Positions 1 to 7,177 of a stretch of DNA of 9,859 nt are shown here, piece by piece. The notes below the pieces were generated by a model. That model was given only the letters and a program-made list of their open reading frames with translations. It searched no databases and was not told where the DNA came from. This DNA comes from Candidatus Odinarchaeota archaeon (lineage in GTDB: Archaea; Asgardarchaeota; JAGGXT01), in NCBI GenBank assembly GCA_021162905.1, contig JAGGXT010000373.1:1-9859 (forward strand), in the 5' to 3' direction. The translations under genes were made by a program, and so were the position numbers. Within the stretch, counting starts at the first letter, position 1; every line of letters starts with the position of its first letter.

Positions 1-25
1 TTTATTTTTCTTCCCATAATTAATA

Positions 26-1798
26 CTAAAGCTCAACCTTGCTTTTCTTAAATACTAAAAGTGAGATCAGCTTGAATAGTGTAACAAATACTGCAAGAAG
101 CAATAAAAACGTAAGGCCCTCTATAAACAGTGATGTATGGGTTAAAAATGCTTGTCTAAATAAAATTATAAAACCAAGAAAGCTTCCTAACACATACGCT
201 GGAATAAATATTTGAATTACGCTAACCATGCCTATCGTAAATGAGATATCAGATATACTTTTTTTGCTGGCTCCTATAAGAAACATATTTCTAAGATCAT
301 CCGAACTTAATTTTAGTTCTACATAAATAAATGTCCCTATTACAATTAAAATTGATATTACTATTGCTAGAGAAACTAATAATGCGTGTTGCCAAATTTG
401 ATATAATGCATTGATATTCTCATTTACTACATCGTCGACTATTATAAAATTTAAACCAGCTGCGTTTACGATAGAAGAAAGTTTACTAATAAAGCTCGGG
501 GTTATTTTAGATAGTTGGACAAGTAGAAGATTATATCCATTAATAGCAGATAGAGATGTCAATTTATCTAAGCTAACATACGCGGCATTTCCACCATTTT
601 CAATAGTTAAGCATATCGCAGTAACTATAAATCTGTACCCAAAAATATATATTGCATCCAGTTTTCCCTCCCCGACAAGATAAGTATCTAGTGTATCACC
701 AATTAAGATGTGGTGCGATGCATTTGGGTATGTTCCATAGATTACCCACTCACTTACCGTATTATTAAAATCAACGCCTATCAAATATGTATCTCTGGTA
801 TATATCCTTATGCTTCCTGACGGAGATGCAGGGCTAGAAAAGCTTACAATAGCCTTAACAGTGTCATAAAGGATCAATCTTTTTTCTATATGATTGACAA
901 ATGAGAGGTTTGAGATGGTATCTATTAAGATTTCTGGTAGTAGTTGTTCTGTCAAGTTAATTCTTTCCGCTTTTGATTTGAAACTTAAAAAATCCTTATA
1001 AAAGAAAACCATGTCGGTAGTTCCTATAGCAACCACATTTTTCCCTGTAGACTGATAGATATAGTACTCCGATGTATCTATAAAAGTAAAGTAGCTAGAA
1101 TACGTAAATGCTACTATGAAGAAGCTGATAAAAATTGAATAACTTATGAATTTAGAAATCTTTCCAGCCTTTTTAAGCAACCTAATTGCATACCTAGATT
1201 TCCAAGATAATCTTTCAATAACACCAGATATTGTTCCTGCGAGAGAAATTAAATGCGATAGAAGATAATATTGGGATGTTTTCATTTGGACGGCTTTTAC
1301 TGCAGCATTATAACCAGCATAGTATACTGTAACAAAGAAGAAAATTGTTGAGATAATCATCAAGTAATTATACATTGGCATGCCAGAAAAAATTGAGAAA
1401 AAACAGCATATCATAAAAGCTAAGATGAAAGAAAATGTAGAAAGAAAAAGTATTCTAAAGACAAAGAAGGTGTAAATAGCATCTGTGGTGGCACCAGAGA
1501 CTTTCATTATAAATATGTCTCTCTGACGGCTTTTAGCCATAAAATAACTAAGTGCTGAAGCTGATACTATTGATGAAAAAAGAGAAATTACCCAAAGAAA
1601 GAAAAAGAAATCCCGAAATATTCTCTGAAAAGCTAACGGTATGTTTATTGAGTGAATCAATTCTAAGGTTCCTAGTGAATAGCTTAAAAGCTGAGATATT
1701 ATGAATGAGCTGAGCAAAGGAAGACTTGTACCTATGATATAAAAAGTACTATCATATTTCTTTCTAATAATATCATTAATTATCAGCCTAAAGAACAT
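26..1798 (-). CDS. ABC transporter permease with two FtsX-like membrane cores
   Basis: A 590-residue membrane protein, the probable permease partner of the ATPase encoded just upstream. About eight hydrophobic segments are visible: near residues 20-40, 62-86, 112-137, 145-165, 216-238, 470-493, 516-545 and 560-583. Between the fifth and sixth lies a polar, probably extracellular domain of about 230 residues (239-469). Two short cytoplasmic motifs repeat the FtsX/MacB signature, KVSGATTDAI at 99-108 and LIGASKKSI at 507-515. This shows a duplicated FtsX core, as in eight-helix permeases of the MacB/LolCE superfamily. The ATG at 1798 overlaps the end of the ATPase gene by 16 bases, and GGCGG lies about 8 bases upstream, so translation is probably coupled. 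By family it should move a lipid, peptide or cell-envelope substrate by mechanotransmission, or act as an envelope signalling complex. The substrate cannot be read from the sequence. The family is clear; the substrate is unknown. Confidence 0.9.
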   Translation of the reverse strand: MFFRLIINDIIRKKYDSTFYIIGTSLPLLSSFIISQLLSYSLGTLELIHSINIPLAFQRIFRDFFFFLWVISLFSSIVSASALSYFMAKSRQRDIFIMKVSGATTDAIYTFFVFRILFLSTFSFILAFMICCFFSIFSGMPMYNYLMIISTIFFFVTVYYAGYNAAVKAVQMKTSQYYLLSHLISLAGTISGVIERLSWKSRYAIRLLKKAGKISKFISYSIFISFFIVAFTYSSYFTFIDTSEYYIYQSTGKNVVAIGTTDMVFFYKDFLSFKSKAERINLTEQLLPEILIDTISNLSFVNHIEKRLILYDTVKAIVSFSSPASPSGSIRIYTRDTYLIGVDFNNTVSEWVIYGTYPNASHHILIGDTLDTYLVGEGKLDAIYIFGYRFIVTAICLTIENGGNAAYVSLDKLTSLSAINGYNLLLVQLSKITPSFISKLSSIVNAAGLNFIIVDDVVNENINALYQIWQHALLVSLAIVISILIVIGTFIYVELKLSSDDLRNMFLIGASKKSISDISFTIGMVSVIQIFIPAYVLGSFLGFIILFRQAFLTHTSLFIEGLTFLLLLAVFVTLFKLISLLVFKKSKVEL

Positions 1799-2454
1799 TC
1801 AACTAACCGCCCATTTTCTAACTTGTATAATCTATCTGAGAGAGACCATAACTCTCTATCATGTGAAACTAAAATTATTGTTCGCCCCTCATTTTTTAGC
1901 TCTGTAAGAATTTCTTTTATACGTTTTTTATTCTCTTCGTCTAAATTACTAGTAGGTTCATCAACTAACAGTATTGGAGGATTATTTGCTAAAGCTCTAG
2001 CAAAAGCAACTCTCTGTTTTTCACCACCACTTAATTGATATGGTAATAAATTCTCCTTACCATTTAGCCCAAACTTTTTGATTAAACTCTTTGCAAAATC
2101 TAAATCAGGTGGTTCATCGAGAAGTTCCATAGGGAATAGTATATTTTCAAAAACGGTGAATGATGAAATTAAATTATAATCTTGAAAAACGAATCCCATA
2201 TATTCAGCTCGAAAGTAAGCTTTAGCCTCTTCACTCATGGTGTTAAGTTTCATTGTGTAAATATATACATCCCCCTTAATAGGGCTTATAATACCTGCAA
2301 TCGTATAGAGGAGTGTTGTCTTTCCTGAGCCTGTAGGGCCGGTTATAGTTATGAACTCCCCCTCATTCACTTTAAGATTTATACCTTTCAGTATATTCAC
2401 ATTTGTATTATTTGATGAAAAACTCACCCAAACATCTTTAAGATAAATTACCAT
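1783..2454 (-). CDS. ABC transporter ATP-binding protein, LolD/MacB/FtsE type
   Basis: The ATPase that powers the downstream FtsX-like permease. Numbered from the ATG at 2454 it has 223 residues and all the ABC motifs: Walker A GPTGSGKT at 39-46, Q-loop Gln91, signature LSGGE at 141-145, Walker B ILLVDE at 161-166 followed by the D-loop SNLD, and the switch histidine His198 in LVSHD. The short single-domain length fits LolD/MacB-type ATPases. The frame can be extended to GTG codons at 2469 and 2478. I prefer ATG 2454 because it gives the usual family N-terminus (MVIYLKDVWVSF) and has GGGA four bases upstream. GTG 2469 is a serious rival, with GGTG six bases upstream. The gene is first in a two-gene operon and overlaps the permease start. 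Nothing suggests a defect. The substrate is unknown. Confidence 0.93.
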   Translation of the reverse strand: MVIYLKDVWVSFSSNNTNVNILKGINLKVNEGEFITITGPTGSGKTTLLYTIAGIISPIKGDVYIYTMKLNTMSEEAKAYFRAEYMGFVFQDYNLISSFTVFENILFPMELLDEPPDLDFAKSLIKKFGLNGKENLLPYQLSGGEKQRVAFARALANNPPILLVDEPTSNLDEENKKRIKEILTELKNEGRTIILVSHDRELWSLSDRLYKLENGRLVECSLG

Positions 2455-2491
2455 TCTTTCCCAATTCACAATAATCACCGATAGGTGCAGA

Positions 2492-2526
2492 ATACTTAAC
2501 TAAAAGATTAATTGATACTTAATTAA
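2492..2526. repeat. Pair of near-identical 12-mers in a divergent promoter region
   Basis: ATACTTAACTAA at 2492-2503 and ATACTTAATTAA at 2515-2526 differ at one base of twelve and start 23 bases apart, about two helical turns. They sit between the divergent ABC operon and dehydrogenase gene, close to where the ABC promoter should be. That spacing suits a regulator binding one face of the DNA. The region is very AT-rich, so chance similarity is possible. Confidence 0.35.
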
Positions 2527-2556
2527 GGATTTCCATTACATATATTCAAGTATAAT

Positions 2557-2567
2557 CTTTATATTTT
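2557..2567 (+). promoter_or_regulatory. Archaeal TATA-like box for the dehydrogenase gene
   Basis: CTTTATATTTT lies about 50 bases upstream of the ATG at 2612 and is preceded by an A-rich stretch that could serve as the TFB-recognition element. With the usual spacing of about 25 bases, transcription would start near 2590, giving a short leader. That leader would hold the GGGAT ribosome site at 2603-2607, four bases before the ATG. The position is inferred from archaeal promoter rules only. Confidence 0.45.
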
Positions 2568-2611
2568 CTGTTATCATGTAGTGCAATAAATGAATATTAA
2601 AAGGGATTAAT

Positions 2612-3598
2612 ATGAAAGTTATGCTTCTAGGAGGTTACTCACGCTTCTTAAATGATCTAAGAAAATTCGTTAAGGTTGATTGCGAATTCATAGCTATCGA
2701 CTCTACAAATCCAGATGATGTAGTTCCATATATAAGAGATGTAGATATAGTATTTGGCAGTCGATTAACAAAAGAAATGATTGATGAAGCAAAAAACTTA
2801 AAGTTGATCCAAGTTTTTGGAGCTGGAGTAAGAGAGAAATTATTAGAGTTAGTAAAAGATAAAAACATATTAATTGCAAACACTCATGGAAATGCTATGG
2901 CCGTTGCAGAGCATGCGATTTCACTAATCCTTGCTCTTGCGAAGAATATTATACCTTACGATAAAAGTCTTAGACAGGGATACTGGATGGATGAGAAGAA
3001 AGATTTATTCAACATCCAACTTAAGGGGAAAACTCTTGGTATCATAGGACTAGGACATGTTGGGAAACTTATTGTTAAGCTTGGGAAAGCCCTTGGAATG
3101 AGAGTTATTGCTATAAAAAGAACAAAGGATGAGAAATTAAAGGAAGAGCTAGGACTTGATTTTCTTGGGGACAAAAGCGATTTGGAATATATTTTAAAAA
3201 ATTCTGATTTTTTGGTAATAGCGGTCCCTAGAACGAAAGAGACTAAAGGATTAATAGGTTTAAAAGAATTGAAACTTATGAAAAGATCTGCATATTTAAT
3301 TAATATTTCTAGAGGCGATATTGTTGACGAAAAAGCCTTATATACCGCGCTTAGGGCTGGAATTATCAGGGGCGCAGGGTTAGATGTTTGGTACATATAT
3401 CCTAAAAAAGCTGGTGAAAAAACATATCCATCTAGATATCCCTTCCATGAACTCAGAAATGTTATAATGACACCCCATATTGCATGGAAAACTAAAGAGT
3501 CACAAGAGGAACAATTAAAACAAGTCGCAGAAAATATAAATAGATTAGCTCTTGGAAAGCCTTTAATTAATATTATTAATAAAGAGTTAGGGTATTGA
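2612..3598 (+). CDS. D-isomer-specific 2-hydroxyacid dehydrogenase family protein, catalytic Glu replaced
   Basis: A 328-residue NAD(P)-dependent dehydrogenase of the D-2-hydroxyacid family, which interconverts 2-hydroxy and 2-oxo acids. The length is normal for the family. The dinucleotide-binding motif GLGHVG is at 146-151. The catalytic arginine is Arg234 (NISRGDIVDE) and the catalytic histidine is His289 in MTPHIA. The segment that normally reads DVFxxEP is DVWYIYP at 258-264, so Tyr263 stands where the third active-site residue, Glu, is expected. A later block reads YPSRYPFHEL (272-281), which looks like a conserved subfamily trait rather than damage. The start ATG has GGGAT just upstream. 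It is monocistronic, divergent from the ABC operon and convergent with the topoisomerase gene, so context gives no pathway. Family confidence is high. The substrate (glyoxylate, hydroxypyruvate, phosphoglycerate or another) is undetermined. Confidence 0.92.
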   Translation: MKVMLLGGYSRFLNDLRKFVKVDCEFIAIDSTNPDDVVPYIRDVDIVFGSRLTKEMIDEAKNLKLIQVFGAGVREKLLELVKDKNILIANTHGNAMAVAEHAISLILALAKNIIPYDKSLRQGYWMDEKKDLFNIQLKGKTLGIIGLGHVGKLIVKLGKALGMRVIAIKRTKDEKLKEELGLDFLGDKSDLEYILKNSDFLVIAVPRTKETKGLIGLKELKLMKRSAYLINISRGDIVDEKALYTALRAGIIRGAGLDVWYIYPKKAGEKTYPSRYPFHELRNVIMTPHIAWKTKESQEEQLKQVAENINRLALGKPLINIINKELGY

Positions 3599-3623
3599 TA
3601 ATTGCCCAATAACGATCCATAGA

Positions 3624-3635
3624 TTTTTATTATTT
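3624..3635 (+). terminator. T-rich putative terminator after the dehydrogenase gene
   Basis: TTTTTATTATTT begins 26 bases after the dehydrogenase stop, in the 60-base gap shared with the convergent topoisomerase gene. Archaeal RNA polymerases stop on U-rich tracts without a required hairpin, and no hairpin is visible here. No comparable T-run is seen on the opposite strand for the topoisomerase transcript within this gap. Confidence 0.35.
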
Positions 3636-3658
3636 GACAATGAGCGAAGTTTAAAACC

Positions 3659-5758
3659 TCACTTCTTTAACTTCTTTATAATACAATCCATTTGTGAACA
3701 TTTAAAGCACGGACCCAATGTTTGATAGCAGAGTGGGCATAAATAATATGTTATTTTTTTGTTCTTTAGATTGACCTTTATCACTGTTGTGTTGCATTTT
3801 TTGCACTTATACCTAGTCTTTTTTATTGTTCCACGCTTAGGTAAAAATAGGACATTTCCGCATTTTAGGCACTTAAGATAACGAGAATCATTTTTTCCCT
3901 CTCTTAAAACCATAGGATATCCGCAAGAAGGACATTCTATTAATGCTTCGTCTCGTAAGCTCTCAATAACAGCTCCAGATATTTTTCCAATTATTGTTTC
4001 TCTCTCTCGCCTGAGCTTATCGAATAATTCTAAAAATTCTCTTCTGGTCTGTTCTATTATTTCCTCATGATTTGCTTTTTGTTCCATTATTAATTTTAGT
4101 TTTTCTTCAATTTTTGCGGTGAAAGAAGGATTGACAAATTCTGGCCAGATTCTTTCCAAAATCTCCATAAGAGCCCGTCCAATAGGTGTTATACGAAGCG
4201 TTTGACCTTTTCTCACAATGTATTTTCGTCTCTTGTTTATCTCAATCATTTCAGGACGTGTACTTTTTGTACCTAGATTCAATTTTTCCATTAGGGAAAT
4301 GAGATCGCTTTCAGTATATCTTGGAGGCGGTTTAGTTTTATCCTTTTTAAGAGACATGCCTTTTATCACATAATCTGGTAATTCTGGTGGTAGAAGTGAT
4401 GACTTAGGTATGTCATATGGGTACACTTCTAAGTATCCTAATTTAACTACTCTTTGTCCTGAAATTATAAATGGTTCGTTTTTAATAGTAACTCGTAAGG
4501 TTCCTTTTTCTATCTCAGCATTATCATAAAAAAGAGCTAAATAATGACGAACAATAATTTCGTAAGCATTCCAATGAAGTTTTGTATAAAATTTCTTACT
4601 GTCTGGTGTAGCTGATGAAATGGGTGTTATTGGTTCATGATCTCCTACAAAATTACGACCATTATTTGGTGTTAACCATTTTAGCTCGAGTAGTTTTTGT
4701 GCAAATTTACCAAAAATGGGATTTTCAGTAAATTTCTGGAGGTTCATATAATGATTAAAGCTCTCACTGTACTTGTCGGTATCCGTTCGTGGATACGTTA
4801 TAAGTTCCTCTAAGTATAAATCCTCCAATATTTTTAAAGCACGCTCTGCAGTTATTTTTAATTGCTTAGTTAGAAGCTTTAATGCTTTGGTTATATTTAA
4901 TGGCGTTGGTGGATTCATTTTAACTATTTTTCTCTCTTTATTTAGAAAATGAGCAACTTTTTCGTTCTTAAGTGAATCATACAATTTCTTCGCATCAGAC
5001 TCAGACCAAATAGGCCCTTTCTCATACTTAAATTTAAAAAGTCCTTCTGGCGTGTCTAAAGTTGCATAAATATTCCAAAATGGTTTGGGAACAAATTCAC
5101 GAATTTCTTTTTCGCGAAGATATATTTGATAGAGTAATGCTGTTTGAACACGACCTATACTTGCAACATGAGTACCAATTTTTCTGAGAAGGCCTGCATT
5201 TTCTAAAGCGAGAGTTAATTCTCTAGTGCTACTGAACCCTATAAAGGCATCAATTACCCTGCGTGCTTCAACAGCATAAGCCCATGACCATTTTGGTTCT
5301 ATTGTGTTATAGAATGCAACACGGATATCCTCTGGAATTAAAGTATGAAGCCACATTCTTTTAACTGGAAGAGGACGTATTTTCTTAATTAACTCATATC
5401 CTTCTAATAAGCCTATGTTTTCCCCCTCTTCATCAGCATCTGTTGCAATAATAACTTCACTACATTTAGGAACTATTAACTGCAAAGCCTTTATGTATTT
5501 CTCAAAATCCTTTTCAAAAACTTTAACAATAACATCCTTTTTTACTATTATCTCTCGTGGGTCGCACTTCTTCCACTTTGAAAATTCATCTATTGTGGTA
5601 TATGTCGATATATGACCTTTTAATGGTAGAACGTATATTTGTCCACCATTTACTTTAAAGAGGGGCACGTCATAATACTGCTCAACACTAACCTTACCCA
5701 GCGCATTAGCTATTTTTCTTCCAGCCTTGTACTTCTCAGCAATAAGCAATTTTGCCAT
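3659..5758 (-). CDS. topA: DNA topoisomerase IA (archaeal TopA/topoisomerase III type)
   Basis: A 699-residue type IA topoisomerase. It cuts one DNA strand through a 5'-phosphotyrosine link, passes strands and reseals, relaxing negative supercoils or decatenating single-stranded regions. The N-terminal TOPRIM domain carries Glu8 and the acidic motif ATDADEEGE (105-113). SIGRVQTALL follows at 200-209, and the catalytic tyrosine is Tyr322 in TYPRTDTD. Other family blocks are GDHEPITP (372-379) and LGTKSTRPEMI (495-505). The C-terminus is cysteine-rich. One four-Cys finger uses Cys609, 612, 630 and 633, a second uses Cys652, 655, 674 and 677, and three more cysteines follow at 684, 687 and 692. 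No helicase domain is present, so it is not a reverse gyrase. The start ATG has GGGG six bases upstream. The in-frame ATG at 5770 is ruled out because a TAA follows it. It is a single gene, divergent from the oxidoreductase operon. Confidence 0.96.
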   Translation of the reverse strand: MAKLLIAEKYKAGRKIANALGKVSVEQYYDVPLFKVNGGQIYVLPLKGHISTYTTIDEFSKWKKCDPREIIVKKDVIVKVFEKDFEKYIKALQLIVPKCSEVIIATDADEEGENIGLLEGYELIKKIRPLPVKRMWLHTLIPEDIRVAFYNTIEPKWSWAYAVEARRVIDAFIGFSSTRELTLALENAGLLRKIGTHVASIGRVQTALLYQIYLREKEIREFVPKPFWNIYATLDTPEGLFKFKYEKGPIWSESDAKKLYDSLKNEKVAHFLNKERKIVKMNPPTPLNITKALKLLTKQLKITAERALKILEDLYLEELITYPRTDTDKYSESFNHYMNLQKFTENPIFGKFAQKLLELKWLTPNNGRNFVGDHEPITPISSATPDSKKFYTKLHWNAYEIIVRHYLALFYDNAEIEKGTLRVTIKNEPFIISGQRVVKLGYLEVYPYDIPKSSLLPPELPDYVIKGMSLKKDKTKPPPRYTESDLISLMEKLNLGTKSTRPEMIEINKRRKYIVRKGQTLRITPIGRALMEILERIWPEFVNPSFTAKIEEKLKLIMEQKANHEEIIEQTRREFLELFDKLRRERETIIGKISGAVIESLRDEALIECPSCGYPMVLREGKNDSRYLKCLKCGNVLFLPKRGTIKKTRYKCKKCNTTVIKVNLKNKKITYYLCPLCYQTLGPCFKCSQMDCIIKKLKK

Positions 5759-5830
5759 TTAGAACCCCATGGAATCTATGTATGTGAGTATACTGAATAA
5801 GTTATTAACTGTTACGTTTAATAAATTAAA

Positions 5831-5838
5831 TTTATAAA
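5831..5838. promoter_or_regulatory. Palindromic TATA-like box between topA and the oxidoreductase operon
   Basis: TTTATAAA is its own reverse complement and lies in the 146-base gap between two divergent genes, 74 bases before the oxidoreductase start and 73 bases before the topA start. Either or both transcripts could use it, with leaders of about 45-50 bases. A second plus-strand candidate, GATTAAAAATG at 5849-5859, would give the oxidoreductase a leader of about 25 bases. Which one is used cannot be told from sequence. Confidence 0.4.
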
Positions 5839-5891
5839 TGAGATAAAGATTAAAAATGTCATTAGAGAGATAATATCAATCCCTCATCAGA

Positions 5892-5897
5892 AGAGGA
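5892..5897 (+). promoter_or_regulatory. Ribosome binding site of the oxidoreductase gene
   Basis: AGAGGA ends seven bases before the ATG at 5905 and matches the archaeal anti-Shine-Dalgarno sequence. It supports that start over the out-of-frame ATG at 5900. Confidence 0.6.
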
Positions 5898-5904
5898 ATA
5901 TGAT

Positions 5905-7161
5905 ATGGCGACCTATCTGATAATTGGAAATGGTATCGCTGGTTTCTCTGCTGCTCTTCGCTTAAGAAAACTACGCAAAAACGCTGAAATTTACATATTC
6001 ACGAAAGAAAAGTATCCTATCTATGATAAGAGAGATCTACCATTTTTCATATCAGGGAAGGTGGATGAAGATTACATACTTCTAACAGATCTTGACTTTT
6101 ATGAGGAAAATAACATTAACATAATATTTGGTACGGTAACATTCATTGATACCGATAATTATGAAATTCGATTATCTGACGGAGAATATTATGGATACGA
6201 TAAACTTATTATTGCCAGCGGAAGCAAACCAATTTCAAAAATAAATCAAAAAATCTTTCAACTTCCAACGTATTATTTAAAGACGATGGATGATGCAAAA
6301 AGCATAAAGAGTGCTCTTAAAACGGCGAATAATGTAGTAATAATTGGCGGTAATCAATCATCATTTACATTAGCTGCTGAATTAGTGGATATCAATAAAA
6401 ACGTGAGCCTTATCATCAGAAAGGGAAATATGACATGGAACCTTTTTGATGATTTCTCAAAAATAGTAATTTCAAAATTATTTTCGTATTTGGGAGTCAA
6501 CTTTTATCCGGATGTTGAGATAAGCAATGTTGATAGAAAGAAAAAAAGTATAAAATTAAGCTCTGGAAAGCAAATACCCGCGGATATTGTAATTATTGAT
6601 GAGAACTTTACTCCAAATATAGACTTCTTAAGAAAATCGAAAATTAAAGTTGGAGAAGGAATCATTGTGGATCATTACTTTATGACAAATGTAGAAGATG
6701 TATATGCCATCGGTGATGTTGCTGAGGTGTATGACGTTATTTACGGAAAAAATATGCCCCATCAAGGGTGGGAGATTGCAAAGGAGCAAGGAGAATTGGT
6801 AGCGTATAATATTGTTGAACCAGCGTGTGAATATATGGGCACAGTAACAGCTATCGGTTTTACAATAGGCAAATATAATATATTAGCAGCGGGTCTGACA
6901 ACTGGAACAGATGATAAATATGAGATATTCACATATAAGAACCTCGGAAAGATGATATACAAGAAGTTCATCTTTGATGGTGAATATCTCGTCGGAGGAA
7001 TCATGATAACAAAAGAACAAAGTGTTGATGAAAATAAATTATCCCTAATAAGAGTTATTTCAAGGAAAATGATTATGGAACCTTGGAAGGATGATATTCT
7101 TCGTGACGACTTAAGTTTCTATGAGATATATACATACTTTGAGAAAAACATTGAGGACTAA
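5905..7161 (+). CDS. FAD-dependent pyridine-nucleotide-disulfide-oxidoreductase family protein, degenerate NAD motif
   Basis: A 418-residue flavoprotein of the two-Rossmann-fold reductase superfamily, in the group that includes rubredoxin/ferredoxin reductases, NADH oxidases and the N-terminus of nitrite reductase NirB. The FAD motif GNGIAG is at 8-13, the IASGSKP strand-turn at 103-109, and the second flavin motif VYAIGDVAE at 266-274. The second nucleotide-binding motif, expected as GxGxxG, reads IIGGNQSS at 146-153. The third conserved glycine is a serine, so NAD(P)H binding may be weak, altered or lost. There is no redox CxxC. The cysteine of CoA-disulfide reductases (in CGLPYYI) is replaced in RDLPFFI at 43-49. 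The only cysteine is Cys308, so thiol-disulfide chemistry is unlikely. It begins a probable operon, with the beta-CASP gene 16 bases downstream. The electron donor and acceptor are unknown. Confidence 0.87.
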   Translation: MATYLIIGNGIAGFSAALRLRKLRKNAEIYIFTKEKYPIYDKRDLPFFISGKVDEDYILLTDLDFYEENNINIIFGTVTFIDTDNYEIRLSDGEYYGYDKLIIASGSKPISKINQKIFQLPTYYLKTMDDAKSIKSALKTANNVVIIGGNQSSFTLAAELVDINKNVSLIIRKGNMTWNLFDDFSKIVISKLFSYLGVNFYPDVEISNVDRKKKSIKLSSGKQIPADIVIIDENFTPNIDFLRKSKIKVGEGIIVDHYFMTNVEDVYAIGDVAEVYDVIYGKNMPHQGWEIAKEQGELVAYNIVEPACEYMGTVTAIGFTIGKYNILAAGLTTGTDDKYEIFTYKNLGKMIYKKFIFDGEYLVGGIMITKEQSVDENKLSLIRVISRKMIMEPWKDDILRDDLSFYEIYTYFEKNIED

Positions 7162-7167
7162 TATATT

Positions 7168-7172
7168 GGTGG
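7168..7172 (+). promoter_or_regulatory. Ribosome binding site that sets the start of the beta-CASP gene
   Basis: GGTGG sits just after the upstream stop codon (TAA at 7159-7161) and five bases before the ATG at 7178. It matches the archaeal anti-Shine-Dalgarno. This favours 7178 over the in-frame ATG at 7121, which lies 41 bases inside the previous gene and has no convincing ribosome site. Confidence 0.6.
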
Positions 7173-7177
7173 CGCTA

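Noticed and set aside
411..683. Plus-strand open frame inside the permease gene
   Set aside because: Low-complexity product with no ribosome site, fully covered by a well-supported gene on the other strand.
2956..3609. Long open frame (217 codons) on the minus strand opposite the dehydrogenase gene
   Set aside because: It lies antisense to a clear dehydrogenase with motifs throughout. Its product is serine/phenylalanine-rich with no recognisable domain.
3659..5758. Reverse gyrase
   Set aside because: Only the type IA topoisomerase module is present. There is no N-terminal helicase-like domain, and the 699-residue length fits TopA/topoisomerase III.
7121..7177. Longer start (ATG 7121) for the beta-CASP protein
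   Set aside because: It would overlap the flavoprotein gene by 41 bases without a ribosome site, whereas ATG 7178 has GGTGG at the right distance just after the upstream stop.
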